Shown here piece after piece: positions 1-8,675 of a stretch of 64,000 bases of DNA. Below the pieces are notes generated by a model that did not search any database, was not told where the DNA came from, and saw nothing but the letters and a program-made list of their open reading frames with translations. This stretch comes from Aureibaculum luteum. Lineage in GTDB: Bacteria > Bacteroidota > Bacteroidia > Flavobacteriales > Flavobacteriaceae. Location of the stretch: positions 248,001-312,000 of the forward strand of contig NZ_QRGD01000007.1 of assembly GCF_003449015.1 (NCBI RefSeq), written 5' to 3'. Position numbers and translations under genes: made by a program. The stretch's first letter is position 1. Each line of letters starts with the position of its first letter.

Positions 1-183
1 GGTGCTGGAAACGTTGATGGTCAGGTGCTTGTTACGCATGATATGCTTGGTATGACTCATGAATTTAGTCCGCGGTTTTTACGTAGATATTTAGATTTAT
101 ATAATGAAATGGATGGTGCTTTTAAAAAATATATAACCGATGTAAAAAGCGGTGATTTTCCAAATGATGATGAGCAGTATTAA
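1..183 (+). CDS. panB: 3-methyl-2-oxobutanoate hydroxymethyltransferase, C-terminal 60 residues (partial)
   Basis: The frame is open from the first base to TAA at 181-183. The peptide begins GAGNVDGQVLVTHDMLGM and continues FSPRFLRRY, which matches the C-terminal part of PanB (the DGQVLV-HDMLG and F-PRF-RRY blocks). PanB transfers a hydroxymethyl group from methylene-tetrahydrofolate to alpha-ketoisovalerate in pantothenate and CoA synthesis, in the cytoplasm. The start lies outside the window. A 204-bp gap separates it from the moxR cluster, so it is probably not in the same operon. Confidence 0.85.
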   Translation, partial: GAGNVDGQVLVTHDMLGMTHEFSPRFLRRYLDLYNEMDGAFKKYITDVKSGDFPNDDEQY

Positions 184-331
184 TGCTTTATTTTTTATAT
201 AGGGGTAATATTTACAATAGTTTTGAAGAAAATTTTAACATTTAAGGTAAAATCCCCTTAAAAAATTCCCAATTTCTTTTGAACCCCCTTATTTTAACCA
301 AATTTTAACAACATAACCTTCTCTTAAACGC

Positions 332-339
332 TAAGTTTG
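332..339 (+). promoter_or_regulatory. Putative -10 box (TAAGTTTG) for the moxR-bat cluster
   Basis: TAAGTTTG fits the Bacteroidota -7/-10 consensus TAnnTTTG and lies 48 bp before the moxR ATG. No TTG is seen at the usual upstream spacing; a TTTTAACA stretch lies at 303-310. It is the only good consensus match in the 184-387 gap, which is otherwise AT-rich with no gene. Confidence 0.45.
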
Positions 340-387
340 CTATCGGTAAAATTAGTGTAGAAAATAAGTATTAATTTTAATTAAAGT

Positions 388-1392
388 ATGGAAGAACAAT
401 ACCCAACAGTTGATATTAGAGCTATCAACGAAAAAATTGAAAAAGAAAGTGCTTTTGTTGATTTGCTAACGCTAGAAATGAAGAAAGTAATTGTTGGCCA
501 AAAGCATATGGTTGAAAGATTACTTATAGGTTTGTTAGGAAATGGACATATATTGTTAGAAGGTGTGCCGGGTTTGGCAAAAACATTAGCCATTAATACT
601 TTAGCGAAGGCCGTAAAAGGTTCTTTTAGTAGAGTTCAGTTTACACCCGATTTGTTACCTGCAGATGTTGTTGGTACAATGATTTATAACATGAAAGATA
701 ATGACTTCGCTATCAAGAAAGGTCCTATTTTCGCAAACTTTGTACTAGCAGATGAGATTAATAGAGCTCCCGCCAAAGTTCAGTCAGCTTTATTAGAAGC
801 GATGCAAGAGCATCAAGTTACCATTGGAGAAACTACGTTTAAGTTGCCAGAGCCATTTTTAGTAATGGCTACTCAAAACCCTATAGAACAAGAAGGAACC
901 TATCCGTTGCCAGAAGCTCAAGTTGACCGTTTTATGCTAAAAACGGTTATTGATTATCCTAAACTAGCCGAAGAACAATTGATTATGCGTAATAGTCTAA
1001 AAGGTAGTTATGAGAAAGTAAATGCTGTAGTAAGTCTTGAAGAAATTTTATCTGCTCGTGAAGCGGTTAAAGAGGTTTACATGGATGAGAAAATTGAAAA
1101 ATATATTTTAGATATTGTCTTTGCAACCCGTTCTCCTGAAGACTATAGATTACCAGATTTAAAGCAATTAATTAGTTTCGGAGCCTCTCCAAGGGGTAGT
1201 ATTAATTTGGCTATGGCATCAAAATGTTATGCGTTTATTAAACGAAGAGGTTATGTGATTCCTGAAGATGTAAGAGCTGTTGTACATGATGTATTACGCC
1301 ACAGAGTAGGGATTACCTATGAAGCAGAAGCCGAAAACATTACCTCTGTTGATATTATCAACAAAATTGTAAACGAAGTAGAAGTACCTTAA
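388..1392 (+). CDS. MoxR-family AAA+ ATPase
   Basis: A 334-residue AAA+ ATPase of the MoxR type. Walker A is GVPGLAKT (residues 59-66) and Walker B is the family-typical ADEIN (121-125) followed by RAPAKVQSALLEAMQE. An ATQNP sensor block follows, then the C-terminal lid domain with SPRGSINL. MoxR ATPases act as chaperone-like partners of von Willebrand A (VWA) domain proteins. Here the gene heads a run of DUF58 and BatA-E genes, so its partners are probably the VWA proteins encoded at 3939-6021. ATG start; the putative -10 box is 48 bp upstream. Confidence 0.93.
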   Translation: MEEQYPTVDIRAINEKIEKESAFVDLLTLEMKKVIVGQKHMVERLLIGLLGNGHILLEGVPGLAKTLAINTLAKAVKGSFSRVQFTPDLLPADVVGTMIYNMKDNDFAIKKGPIFANFVLADEINRAPAKVQSALLEAMQEHQVTIGETTFKLPEPFLVMATQNPIEQEGTYPLPEAQVDRFMLKTVIDYPKLAEEQLIMRNSLKGSYEKVNAVVSLEEILSAREAVKEVYMDEKIEKYILDIVFATRSPEDYRLPDLKQLISFGASPRGSINLAMASKCYAFIKRRGYVIPEDVRAVVHDVLRHRVGITYEAEAENITSVDIINKIVNEVEVP

Positions 1393-1397
1393 AAATT

Positions 1398-1491
1398 AGT
1401 TGGCATTATTCAGTGTTCAGTATTTAGTAACCTAAATTTTTTAATTTACGTTCTATATTAACTGCCAACTGTGACTGCCATCTGTTGACTG
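1398..1491 (+). repeat. Short intergenic inverted-repeat element in the moxR-DUF58 gap
   Basis: AGTTGGCA (1398-1405) is inverted as TGCCAACT (1463-1470), and the segment is rich in CAGT/GACTG words (CAGTGTTCAGT on the left, CTGTGACTGCCATCTGTTGACTG in pieces on the right). It fills nearly the whole gap between moxR and the DUF58 gene and runs into the TTG candidate start of that gene. A similar word cluster lies at about 30920-30945, between two genes of the efflux operon. It looks like a dispersed flavobacterial intergenic repeat (inference). Confidence 0.5.
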
Positions 1492-2366
1492 AAAAAGTGG
1501 ATACAAAAGAAATACTAAAAAAAGTTCGAAAAATTGAGATTAAGACAAAAAGGTTGTCTGATCATATATTTTCAGGAGAATACCATAGCTCCTTTAAAGG
1601 GAGAGGTATGACTTTTTCTGAGGTGCGTCAATATCAATTTGGAGACGATATTCGTTCCATAGATTGGAATGTAACAGCACGTTATCACGAACCTTTTATT
1701 AAAGTTTTTGAAGAAGAACGTGAGTTGACTATGGTATTAATGGTTGATGTAAGTGGATCTGAATATTTTGGAACAACAGAACAATTTAAGCGAGAAACCA
1801 TTACCGAAATTAGTGCAACATTAGCCTTCTCGGCAATTCAAAATAATGATAAAGTAGGGTTGTTATTGTTTTCTGATGATATAGAGTTGTTTATTCCACC
1901 CAAAAAGGGAAAAACACACGTTTTAAGAATTATTAGAGAACTGATAGAGTTTCAGCCAAAAAGTAAAAAAACAAACATCGCTCAGGCCTTACGGTATTTA
2001 TCGAATGTGATGAAGAAAAAAGCCATTGTTTTTATTTTATCTGATTTTATTGATGATGACTATGATAATGCTTTGAAAATCGTAGCAAGAAAACATGACG
2101 TAACAGGTATAAGACTTTACGATAGATATGAAAAAGAGTTACCATCGTTAGGTATGGTGCCAATGATTGATGCAGAAAGCGGTAAAACAGTCTTAGTAAA
2201 TACCTCTTCCAAGAAAGTAAGAAATAGTTATAAGGCAAATTACCTAAAAATGGTAGATCAGTTTGAAAACACTTTTAAAAGAAGTGGTGCTGGGGTTATT
2301 AATACACGTATTGATGAAAGTTATGTAAAAAAATTATTAGGATATTTTAAACGTAAAGGAGCTTAG
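1485..2366 (+). CDS. DUF58 domain protein (VWA-like), Bat/MoxR cluster
   Basis: 293 residues. The DUF58 signature is clear at about residues 38-80: FKGRGMTFSEVRQYQFGDD, then RSIDWN and ARYHEPFIKVFEEERE. A VWA-like segment follows with a VDVSGS metal-ion-site motif. It has no signal peptide or membrane segment. DUF58 proteins regularly accompany MoxR ATPases. The start is uncertain. TTG at 1485 lies inside the upstream repeat; GTG at 1497, in frame and four codons later, may be the real start. The stop codon overlaps the GTG at 2366 of the next frame by one base, consistent with one operon. Confidence 0.88.
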   Translation: MTEKVDTKEILKKVRKIEIKTKRLSDHIFSGEYHSSFKGRGMTFSEVRQYQFGDDIRSIDWNVTARYHEPFIKVFEEERELTMVLMVDVSGSEYFGTTEQFKRETITEISATLAFSAIQNNDKVGLLLFSDDIELFIPPKKGKTHVLRIIRELIEFQPKSKKTNIAQALRYLSNVMKKKAIVFILSDFIDDDYDNALKIVARKHDVTGIRLYDRYEKELPSLGMVPMIDAESGKTVLVNTSSKKVRNSYKANYLKMVDQFENTFKRSGAGVINTRIDESYVKKLLGYFKRKGA

Positions 2367-2452
2367 TGAAAAAGATTAATAAAATATTCAACACAAAATC
2401 CCCTCAATTGATAGGGACAAGTGGTGTGTTTTTGTCACAACAACAATTGTCT

Positions 2453-3955
2453 GTGAAAAAAACCATGTTGTTGCTTGTTGTATTGTTTAGCCTATCGTCA
2501 TATTCTCAATCAGAACCTGAGGTCTCTGTAAAAGTAGATACTACGATTATAAGAATTGGTGAGCAAATAAACTATCAAATTACGGTAGACAATATAGATA
2601 CTGGAGTAACTTTTCCTGAATTGAAATTAGATCCTGCTGGTAAAATTGAAATAGTAGAAGATTTAAATATCGATACTTTAAAAAACCGATTGGTAAGAAA
2701 ATATTTACTAACTAGTTTTGATAGTGGTAGCTATACGATTCCACAACAAAAAATTACGGTGTGGAGTCAAGAGTATTTAACGGACTCTGTTGTTGTAGAT
2801 GTATCAACGGTTGCTGTTGATACACTGAAACAAAGTATGTTTCCGATTAAATCGGTTCAAAATGAACCCTACACTTTTGACGATTTTAAAAGTTATTTAT
2901 GGTGGATTTTAGGAGGTTTAGCTCTACTAGCACTAATTCTATATTTTGTATTTAGAAAGAAACAAACGGAAGAAGAGCTTGAAGCTAAAATACCACCTTA
3001 TCAACTTGCTTTAAAGCGATTAAAAGAGTTAGATGATAAGCAATTGTGGCAGAAAAATAAAATAAAACAATATTACGTTGAGTTGACTGAAATTGTTAGG
3101 TTATATATAGAGCGTGAATTGAAAATACCAGCATTAGAATCAACAACTAATGAATTGATGGAAACCATTATGGATTTTAATAGTTCAAGCTCATTGAATA
3201 TTCCAGTAGATACCATCAATAAATTACAAAGCTTATTGAAAGATGCAGATTTAGTGAAGTTTGCCAAATATGTACCCTTGTCAAATGAGATTGAATTGCA
3301 TCGAAACTCAACAAGTAAAATAATTGATGACATAAAAACTACTAAACCTGAAATAGTTGTTAATAAACCAAAATGCTCAATTACGAACGAAGATGCAGCG
3401 GAAACAGTTACGTTATACAGATGGGTTTATCACATTTTTTATTATGGTTTACAGAGAGTTGATGTTAAATTATCTCCTGTTGGTAAAGAATTGCATTTAA
3501 GACGTCAGAGTTATTTTTGGAAAATAATAAATGAGTATGGTAGAATATTTAGTAAAATCCCTTTTCTAAATGGCTTATTAATTCTGGTTTGGATTATTTG
3601 GACATTGCCAATATTGTTATTGGTTGTTATCATTGAAACAATCTTCACAGGTAGATTTTTAGATCGTGGTATGGTTTTCTTAAAGAAGAAAGGTGTAGTT
3701 ACTAAATCAACAAATAGCCAAAAAATAAAAGATAAAATAGATTTTATTAAAAACGATGAGAATTTTAAGAAGGATAATAGACTAAGAAAAAGATTTACGA
3801 GGTTCTTAATTATTTTGTCATTTTTATTCCCATTTATATACTTTGGTAGTATCTATATTAAGAACACTTATTTTAGGAGTGAAAATGAAAAGCGTATAGA
3901 AAATATAATTGATAAAGTTAAAAAATCGATAGAAGAAGATGAAGCTGTGGAATAA
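2453..3955 (+). CDS. BatD-like/DUF4381-like membrane protein with extra C-terminal membrane region
   Basis: About 500 residues from GTG 2453, which gives a clean signal peptide (MKKTMLLLVVLFSLSSYSQ). The frame stays open back to a GTG at 2366 overlapping the upstream stop, but that would put 29 polar residues ahead of the signal sequence. Order: periplasmic beta-rich domain (VSVKVDTTIIRIGEQINYQ), a membrane segment at about 147-167 (WWILGGLALLALILYFVF), and a cytoplasmic helical domain (PPYQLALKRLKELDDKQLW) like that seen in DUF4381 proteins. A C-terminal part of about 170 residues has two or three further membrane helices and a Lys/Glu-rich tail. The position between the DUF58 gene and batA is the usual place for this family. 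The C-terminal part looks unusually long (inference). Confidence 0.7.
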   Translation: MKKTMLLLVVLFSLSSYSQSEPEVSVKVDTTIIRIGEQINYQITVDNIDTGVTFPELKLDPAGKIEIVEDLNIDTLKNRLVRKYLLTSFDSGSYTIPQQKITVWSQEYLTDSVVVDVSTVAVDTLKQSMFPIKSVQNEPYTFDDFKSYLWWILGGLALLALILYFVFRKKQTEEELEAKIPPYQLALKRLKELDDKQLWQKNKIKQYYVELTEIVRLYIERELKIPALESTTNELMETIMDFNSSSSLNIPVDTINKLQSLLKDADLVKFAKYVPLSNEIELHRNSTSKIIDDIKTTKPEIVVNKPKCSITNEDAAETVTLYRWVYHIFYYGLQRVDVKLSPVGKELHLRRQSYFWKIINEYGRIFSKIPFLNGLLILVWIIWTLPILLLVVIIETIFTGRFLDRGMVFLKKKGVVTKSTNSQKIKDKIDFIKNDENFKKDNRLRKRFTRFLIILSFLFPFIYFGSIYIKNTYFRSENEKRIENIIDKVKKSIEEDEAVE

Positions 3956-4943
3956 CTTAGAACTGACAAATCCAGAATTTCTGTGGCTATTTTTATTAAT
4001 ACCATTGATTGCCATTTGGTACTATGTTGTGCGTAAGAAAGACAAAGCAACATTAACCATTTCAAGTACAAAAGGATTTGAAGGGTCGTCAGTCTTGGCA
4101 AAATTAAAGCCGCTATTAAATGTGCTACGTTTGTTGGCATTATCGGCCTTAATATTAGCAATGACCAGACCTAGAAATGTTGAGGTGAGTAAAAAAACTA
4201 AAACAACTAGTGGTATTGACATTGTAATGGCTATAGATATTTCAGCAAGTATGTTGGCGAGAGATTTACGCCCAAATCGATTGGAAGCATTGAAAGTTGT
4301 AGCGAAAGATTTTGTTAGTCAACGTCCGAATGATCGTATTGGTATTGTGGTTTATGCAGGTGAAAGTTTTACACAAACGCCAATTACCAGTGACAAACGT
4401 ATTGTTATGAATACCATAAGTAGATTAAAATGGGGCGATTTAGATGGTGGTACTGCCATTGGTATGGGATTGGGCTCTGCTGTTAATCGATTAAAAGATA
4501 GTAAAGCGAAAAGCAAGGTGATAATTCTATTAACGGATGGTGTAAATAATTCAGGATTTATTGATCCTAAAACGGCAACAGAGTTGGCTAAAGAGTTAGA
4601 CATAAAAGTATATACTATTGGTATTGGAACTAACGGAAGAGCAGAATTTCCTGTAGCTAGAGATATTAATGGGCGTTTAATTTTTAAGATGCAACCCGTT
4701 GAGATTGATGAACCATTATTAAAGTTTATTGCCAATGAAACAGAGGGTAAATATTTTAGAGCCACTGATAATGAAAAATTGGCATCAATTTATGATGAAA
4801 TCAACAAATTAGAAAAAACAGAAATAGAAGAGTTCAAATATTATAATTATCAAGAAAGATATCGTCCACTAGTATTATTAGCTGGCTTTCTGATTTTATT
4901 TGAAATGTTATTAAGAAACACAGTATTTAAAAGTTTTATTTAA
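3939..4943 (+). CDS. batA: BatA, membrane-anchored VWA domain protein
   Basis: 334 residues. It has an N-terminal membrane segment (about 14-32), a second at about 58-75, a VWA domain with metal-ion site D100-x-S102-x-S104 (AIDISASM) and TDGVNNSG, and a C-terminal membrane helix near 307-325. Bat proteins form an inner-membrane complex linked to aerotolerance and stress in Bacteroides; the biochemical role is unknown. ATG 3939 overlaps the preceding gene by 17 bp, consistent with translational coupling. The next gene, batB, has the same architecture and follows after 37 bp. Confidence 0.9.
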   Translation: MKLWNNLELTNPEFLWLFLLIPLIAIWYYVVRKKDKATLTISSTKGFEGSSVLAKLKPLLNVLRLLALSALILAMTRPRNVEVSKKTKTTSGIDIVMAIDISASMLARDLRPNRLEALKVVAKDFVSQRPNDRIGIVVYAGESFTQTPITSDKRIVMNTISRLKWGDLDGGTAIGMGLGSAVNRLKDSKAKSKVIILLTDGVNNSGFIDPKTATELAKELDIKVYTIGIGTNGRAEFPVARDINGRLIFKMQPVEIDEPLLKFIANETEGKYFRATDNEKLASIYDEINKLEKTEIEEFKYYNYQERYRPLVLLAGFLILFEMLLRNTVFKSFI

Positions 4944-4980
4944 AAAATTTCTTCCCATTGGGAAGGTTAGGATAGCACAA

Positions 4981-6021
4981 ATGTATCAATTAGAAGAAAA
5001 GACATATTTTTATTATTTCGCTGCAGTAGCCGTGCTTTTCGTGCTGTATTTGTTAGTTTCTTTATGGAAAAAACAAAAACAGAAAGCGTTTGCTGATAGT
5101 GGCTTATTAGAAAAATTGAGTCCCGAAATATCTCCGTTTAAGTCTTTTTTTAAAATGTTAATGGTAGCATTGGCATTATCTTTTTTAATTATAGCATTGG
5201 TAAATCCTAAAATGGGAACAAAGCTTAAAACAATTAAGAGAGAAGGTGTTGATGTCGTTTTTGCTTTAGATGTTTCTAAAAGTATGTTGGCTGAAGATGT
5301 TGCACCGAATAGATTAGAAAAGGCCAAGCAAATCATTTCAAGAATTATTGACAAGTTAGGGAGTGATAGAGTAGGAATAATAATTTATGCTGGTAATGCG
5401 TATCCATTACTACCAATTACTACCGACCAAGCTGCGGCAAAAATGTTTTTGCAAAACGCAGATCCTGATATGGTATCATCACAAGGTACTGCAATTAACG
5501 AAGCCTTAAAATTAGGCAAAAGTTATTTTGATGACGATGAACAGACCAACAGGTATTTGTTTTTAATTTCTGATGGAGAAGACCATGATGAAAACGTTAG
5601 TTATATAGCCGATGAGGCAACCAAAGAAGGCATTAAAATTTTTACCATAGGTATTGGAAATGCTGATGGTGGACCTATACCTATAAAGAGAAATGGTACA
5701 TTGGTTGGGTATAAAAAAGATAGAGCAGGTGAAGTGGTTATAACACGAATGAACGACCAGACCTTGAAAAAAATTGCTACCGATGGTGACGGTGAATATT
5801 TGTACGGAGAGAACACTACTAAAACTGTAGATTATATTAATGATTTATTGTTAAAAGCAGATAAAAAAGAATTTGAAACAAAACAATTTTCTGATTTTAA
5901 AGATCAATTTCAATGGTTTATTGGATTGGGAATTTTATTCTTGATATTTGATGCTTTAATGTTCAATAAAAAAACGAAATGGATTCAGAAATTGAATTTA
6001 TTTAATGAAAAAAAAGAATAG
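4981..6021 (+). CDS. batB: BatB, membrane-anchored VWA domain protein
   Basis: 346 residues, paralogous to the preceding gene. Membrane segments lie at about 9-28 and 57-75. The VWA metal-ion site is D97-x-S99-x-S101 (ALDVSKSM), followed by GTAINEAL and LISDGEDHDENV, and a C-terminal hydrophobic helix (FQWFIGLGILFLIFDALMF) comes near the end. It probably works with BatA as a pair of periplasm-facing VWA sensors. The end overlaps the ATG at 6005 of the next frame by 17 bp. Confidence 0.9.
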   Translation: MYQLEEKTYFYYFAAVAVLFVLYLLVSLWKKQKQKAFADSGLLEKLSPEISPFKSFFKMLMVALALSFLIIALVNPKMGTKLKTIKREGVDVVFALDVSKSMLAEDVAPNRLEKAKQIISRIIDKLGSDRVGIIIYAGNAYPLLPITTDQAAAKMFLQNADPDMVSSQGTAINEALKLGKSYFDDDEQTNRYLFLISDGEDHDENVSYIADEATKEGIKIFTIGIGNADGGPIPIKRNGTLVGYKKDRAGEVVITRMNDQTLKKIATDGDGEYLYGENTTKTVDYINDLLLKADKKEFETKQFSDFKDQFQWFIGLGILFLIFDALMFNKKTKWIQKLNLFNEKKE

Positions 6022-6841
6022 TATGGAAAAGGTTTTAATCGTATTTCTACTTATCAATACTACTTTAATTTTTGCTCAAAAAAAAGATCAAAAACCGAAA
6101 GTTGAGATAGATGAAAAGGAAATTGTAAGAACAGGGAATGACTTTTATGACCAAGAGAACTATGTTGAAGCGGAAGCTAATTATAGAAAGGCGTTGAAGA
6201 AAAATCCTAATTATGAAAAGGCAAATTATAATTTAGGTAACGCTATCTATCAACAAAAAAAGTTCAAAGAAGCATTGCCAATGTACGAATTGGTTTCAAA
6301 AACATCTGAAGATAAATTATCAAAAGCAGAGGCATTCCACAATATGGGTAATGTTATGTTAAAAGAAAAAAAATATGCTCAAGCTATTGAAGCTTATAAA
6401 AATGCATTGAGAAATAGTTCTAAAGATGATGAAACACGTTACAATTTAGCGTTGGCACAAAAATTATTGAAAAAAGAGCAAAACCAAAAGGAAGATAATA
6501 AAGACAATAAGGATAAGGACAAAAAAGAGAACGACAAGAACGAAGATAAGGATAAAGAAAATAAGGATAATAAAGACAAGAACGATAAGGATAAAGATAA
6601 AGACAAGGATAAAAAGGGAGATAACAAGGACGAAAATAAAGACCAGAATAAAGATAAAAAAGATGATAAGGGCGACAAGGATAAGGATCAAAAACAACCG
6701 AAACCAAATCCTAGCCAATTATCTCCTCAGCAAGTAAAACAGTTGTTAGAAGCCATGAACAATGAAGAGAATAAAACCCAGAAAAAGGTAAATGCGAAAA
6801 AGGCTAAAGGGAAAAAAGTGAAACAAGAAAAAGATTGGTAG
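6005..6841 (+). CDS. batC: BatC-type TPR protein with a long charged Lys/Asp/Asn linker
   Basis: 278 residues. A signal sequence ends at about FAQ. TPR repeats follow (about 38-150: YDQENYVEAEANYRKALKKN, YEKANYNLGNAIYQQKKF, AFHNMGNVMLKEKKYAQAIE). From about 155 to 235 there is a run made almost only of K, D, N and E (DKDKDKDKDKKG). It ends in PNPSQLSPQQVKQLLEAMNNEE, a short conserved-looking helix, then a Lys-rich tail. An alternative start, ATG 6023, lies just after the batB stop. The reverse-strand open frames over the charged run come from its codon bias and are not genes. Confidence 0.85.
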   Translation: MKKKNSMEKVLIVFLLINTTLIFAQKKDQKPKVEIDEKEIVRTGNDFYDQENYVEAEANYRKALKKNPNYEKANYNLGNAIYQQKKFKEALPMYELVSKTSEDKLSKAEAFHNMGNVMLKEKKYAQAIEAYKNALRNSSKDDETRYNLALAQKLLKKEQNQKEDNKDNKDKDKKENDKNEDKDKENKDNKDKNDKDKDKDKDKKGDNKDENKDQNKDKKDDKGDKDKDQKQPKPNPSQLSPQQVKQLLEAMNNEENKTQKKVNAKKAKGKKVKQEKDW

Positions 6842-6908
6842 TAAGTGAGTCAAAATCACTGTTGCAATCCATGTTAGATATAATTAATACCATAATTGAA
6901 AAGAGTTA

Positions 6909-8675
6909 ATGTTTAAAAACATTCACATAATAGCCATACTACTTTTTTTGAGCCCATCTGTTTGGGCTCAAGAAACGTCATTTAAAGCCTCTGTCAGTAA
7001 GGACAGATTAGGTGTAAATGAACGTTTGCGTATTACGTTTACTTTCAATAAGCAAGGTGGAGATAATTTTACAGCACCTAATTTTAAAGATTTTACCGAG
7101 CTAGCTGGTCCAATGCAGGCCACAAATTTTTTTGAATTTAATGGGCAAAAAGCATTTGAAATGGCATATTCATATACGTTGCAGCCTAAAAGGAAAGGTG
7201 TTATTACTATTCCTTCTGCTAGCATTGAATTAAATGGAAAAACCATAAAAAGTAATACTGTAAAAATTACGGTTACTAATGCTGTTGAGATACCAAAAGA
7301 TCCTAATGATCCCAAATATATCGCCTCACAAAATATACATTTAATTGCCGAGGTTTCTAATTCAAACCCCTATGTTGGTGAGAGTATTTCAGTAGTTTAT
7401 AAAATCTATGTCGATGTAAGTAAAGTAAATGTTAGAAATTATAGAGAAACAGGTTCCCCGTCTTTTAATGGTTTTTGGAATCAGAGCATTGAAGTGAAAC
7501 AATCCAATGGACAGGAAGGAACATTTCAAGGAAAAACACATAGATATGCTGTTTTAAGAAAGGTTGTCTTGATACCTCAAAAATCGGGAAAATTAACGAT
7601 TAGCCCTTTAGAAATGGAAGTAGGAGCTGGCGTACCAATTGGGAGACGAAGTTTACTGGGAAATATGATTACCAGAAATGTTAATTTTACAGCCACTACA
7701 GGTGAGCGTACCATAGAGGTGAAACCATTACCATTGGCTAATAAGCCTATAGATTTTACAGGTGCCGTAGGTGATTATGACTTTACAGTAACGACTAATA
7801 AAAGTGAACTTAAAGCAAATGAAGCAGCACAAATAAAAGTTCAAGTCTCGGGTAAAGGGAATTTAAAAATGGTGGAATTGCCTAAAATTGAAACACCAAC
7901 TGGATTAGAGAAATACGAGCCAGAACATAAGGAAAATATAAGAACTGCCATAAGTGGATTTTCCGGAAGTGTTTATGATCAATATACAGTGGTACCACAG
8001 TTCAGAGGTAAATATAAAATACCTTCAACCACGTTTTCCTATTTTAGTTTAAAAGATAAAACGTATAAGACAATCACTTCTGATGCAATAATTATTAATG
8101 CACCCCAAGGAAAAACACGAGCAGATGAAAATGCTGTTTCAACTACAAAGAAAAACGTAATTTCTAATGCCAAGGATATCCGGTTTATTAGTACAAATGC
8201 AACCATGGTATCTCATGAAAATTCTGAAGACTTTTTTAAATCAGATCTGTTTTATTTATTATTGATTTTACCCTTATTATCAATTCCTTTTGGAATATTT
8301 ATTGGGATGAAAAAACAAAAAAGAGATAGTGATATTATAGGTAATAAACGACGTAAGGCAGATAAGTTGGCCAAAAAATTCTTATCTCAAGCCAAAAAAC
8401 AATTAGGTCATAAAGAACAGTTTTATGAGGCATTAGAAAAGGCCTTACATAATTATCTAAAAGCGAAGTTACAAGTAGAAACAGCTGATATTAGTAAAGA
8501 TAAAATTAAGGAAATACTAAGTGAACGTAAAGTTGATAATGACACTATAAGTGAGTTTATTAGCGTGTTTGATAGTTGTGATTATGCACGTTATACGCCA
8601 ACTACAAACGTAATGATGAAGCAAGAGTATGAAGCAGCAAGAAAAGTAATTGTAAAAATAGATAAGCAACTATAG
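6909..8675 (+). CDS. batD: BatD family protein
   Basis: 588 residues. A signal peptide ends at VWAQ. The long periplasmic part holds repeated beta-sandwich segments (FKASVSKDRLGVNERLRITF, VSNSNPYVGESISVVYKIYV, TTNKSELKANEAAQIKVQ) typical of BatD. A membrane segment follows near residues 440-460 (FYLLLILPLLSIPFGIFIG), then a cytoplasmic helical domain with KLAKKFLSQAKKQLGHKEQFY. It is probably the large periplasmic scaffold of the Bat complex. It follows batC after 67 bp and is directly abutted by batE, whose ATG comes right after the stop. Confidence 0.9.
   Translation: MFKNIHIIAILLFLSPSVWAQETSFKASVSKDRLGVNERLRITFTFNKQGGDNFTAPNFKDFTELAGPMQATNFFEFNGQKAFEMAYSYTLQPKRKGVITIPSASIELNGKTIKSNTVKITVTNAVEIPKDPNDPKYIASQNIHLIAEVSNSNPYVGESISVVYKIYVDVSKVNVRNYRETGSPSFNGFWNQSIEVKQSNGQEGTFQGKTHRYAVLRKVVLIPQKSGKLTISPLEMEVGAGVPIGRRSLLGNMITRNVNFTATTGERTIEVKPLPLANKPIDFTGAVGDYDFTVTTNKSELKANEAAQIKVQVSGKGNLKMVELPKIETPTGLEKYEPEHKENIRTAISGFSGSVYDQYTVVPQFRGKYKIPSTTFSYFSLKDKTYKTITSDAIIINAPQGKTRADENAVSTTKKNVISNAKDIRFISTNATMVSHENSEDFFKSDLFYLLLILPLLSIPFGIFIGMKKQKRDSDIIGNKRRKADKLAKKFLSQAKKQLGHKEQFYEALEKALHNYLKAKLQVETADISKDKIKEILSERKVDNDTISEFISVFDSCDYARYTPTTNVMMKQEYEAARKVIVKIDKQL

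Noticed and set aside
3868-4222. Minus-strand open frames over the 3' end of the BatD-like gene and batA
   Set aside because: They lie antisense to a VWA protein with clear motifs and are shadows of it.
6420-6718. Three overlapping minus-strand open frames opposite batC
   Set aside because: They mirror the Lys/Asp codon repeats of the charged linker (runs of S, L, Y, P) and have no start context or motif.
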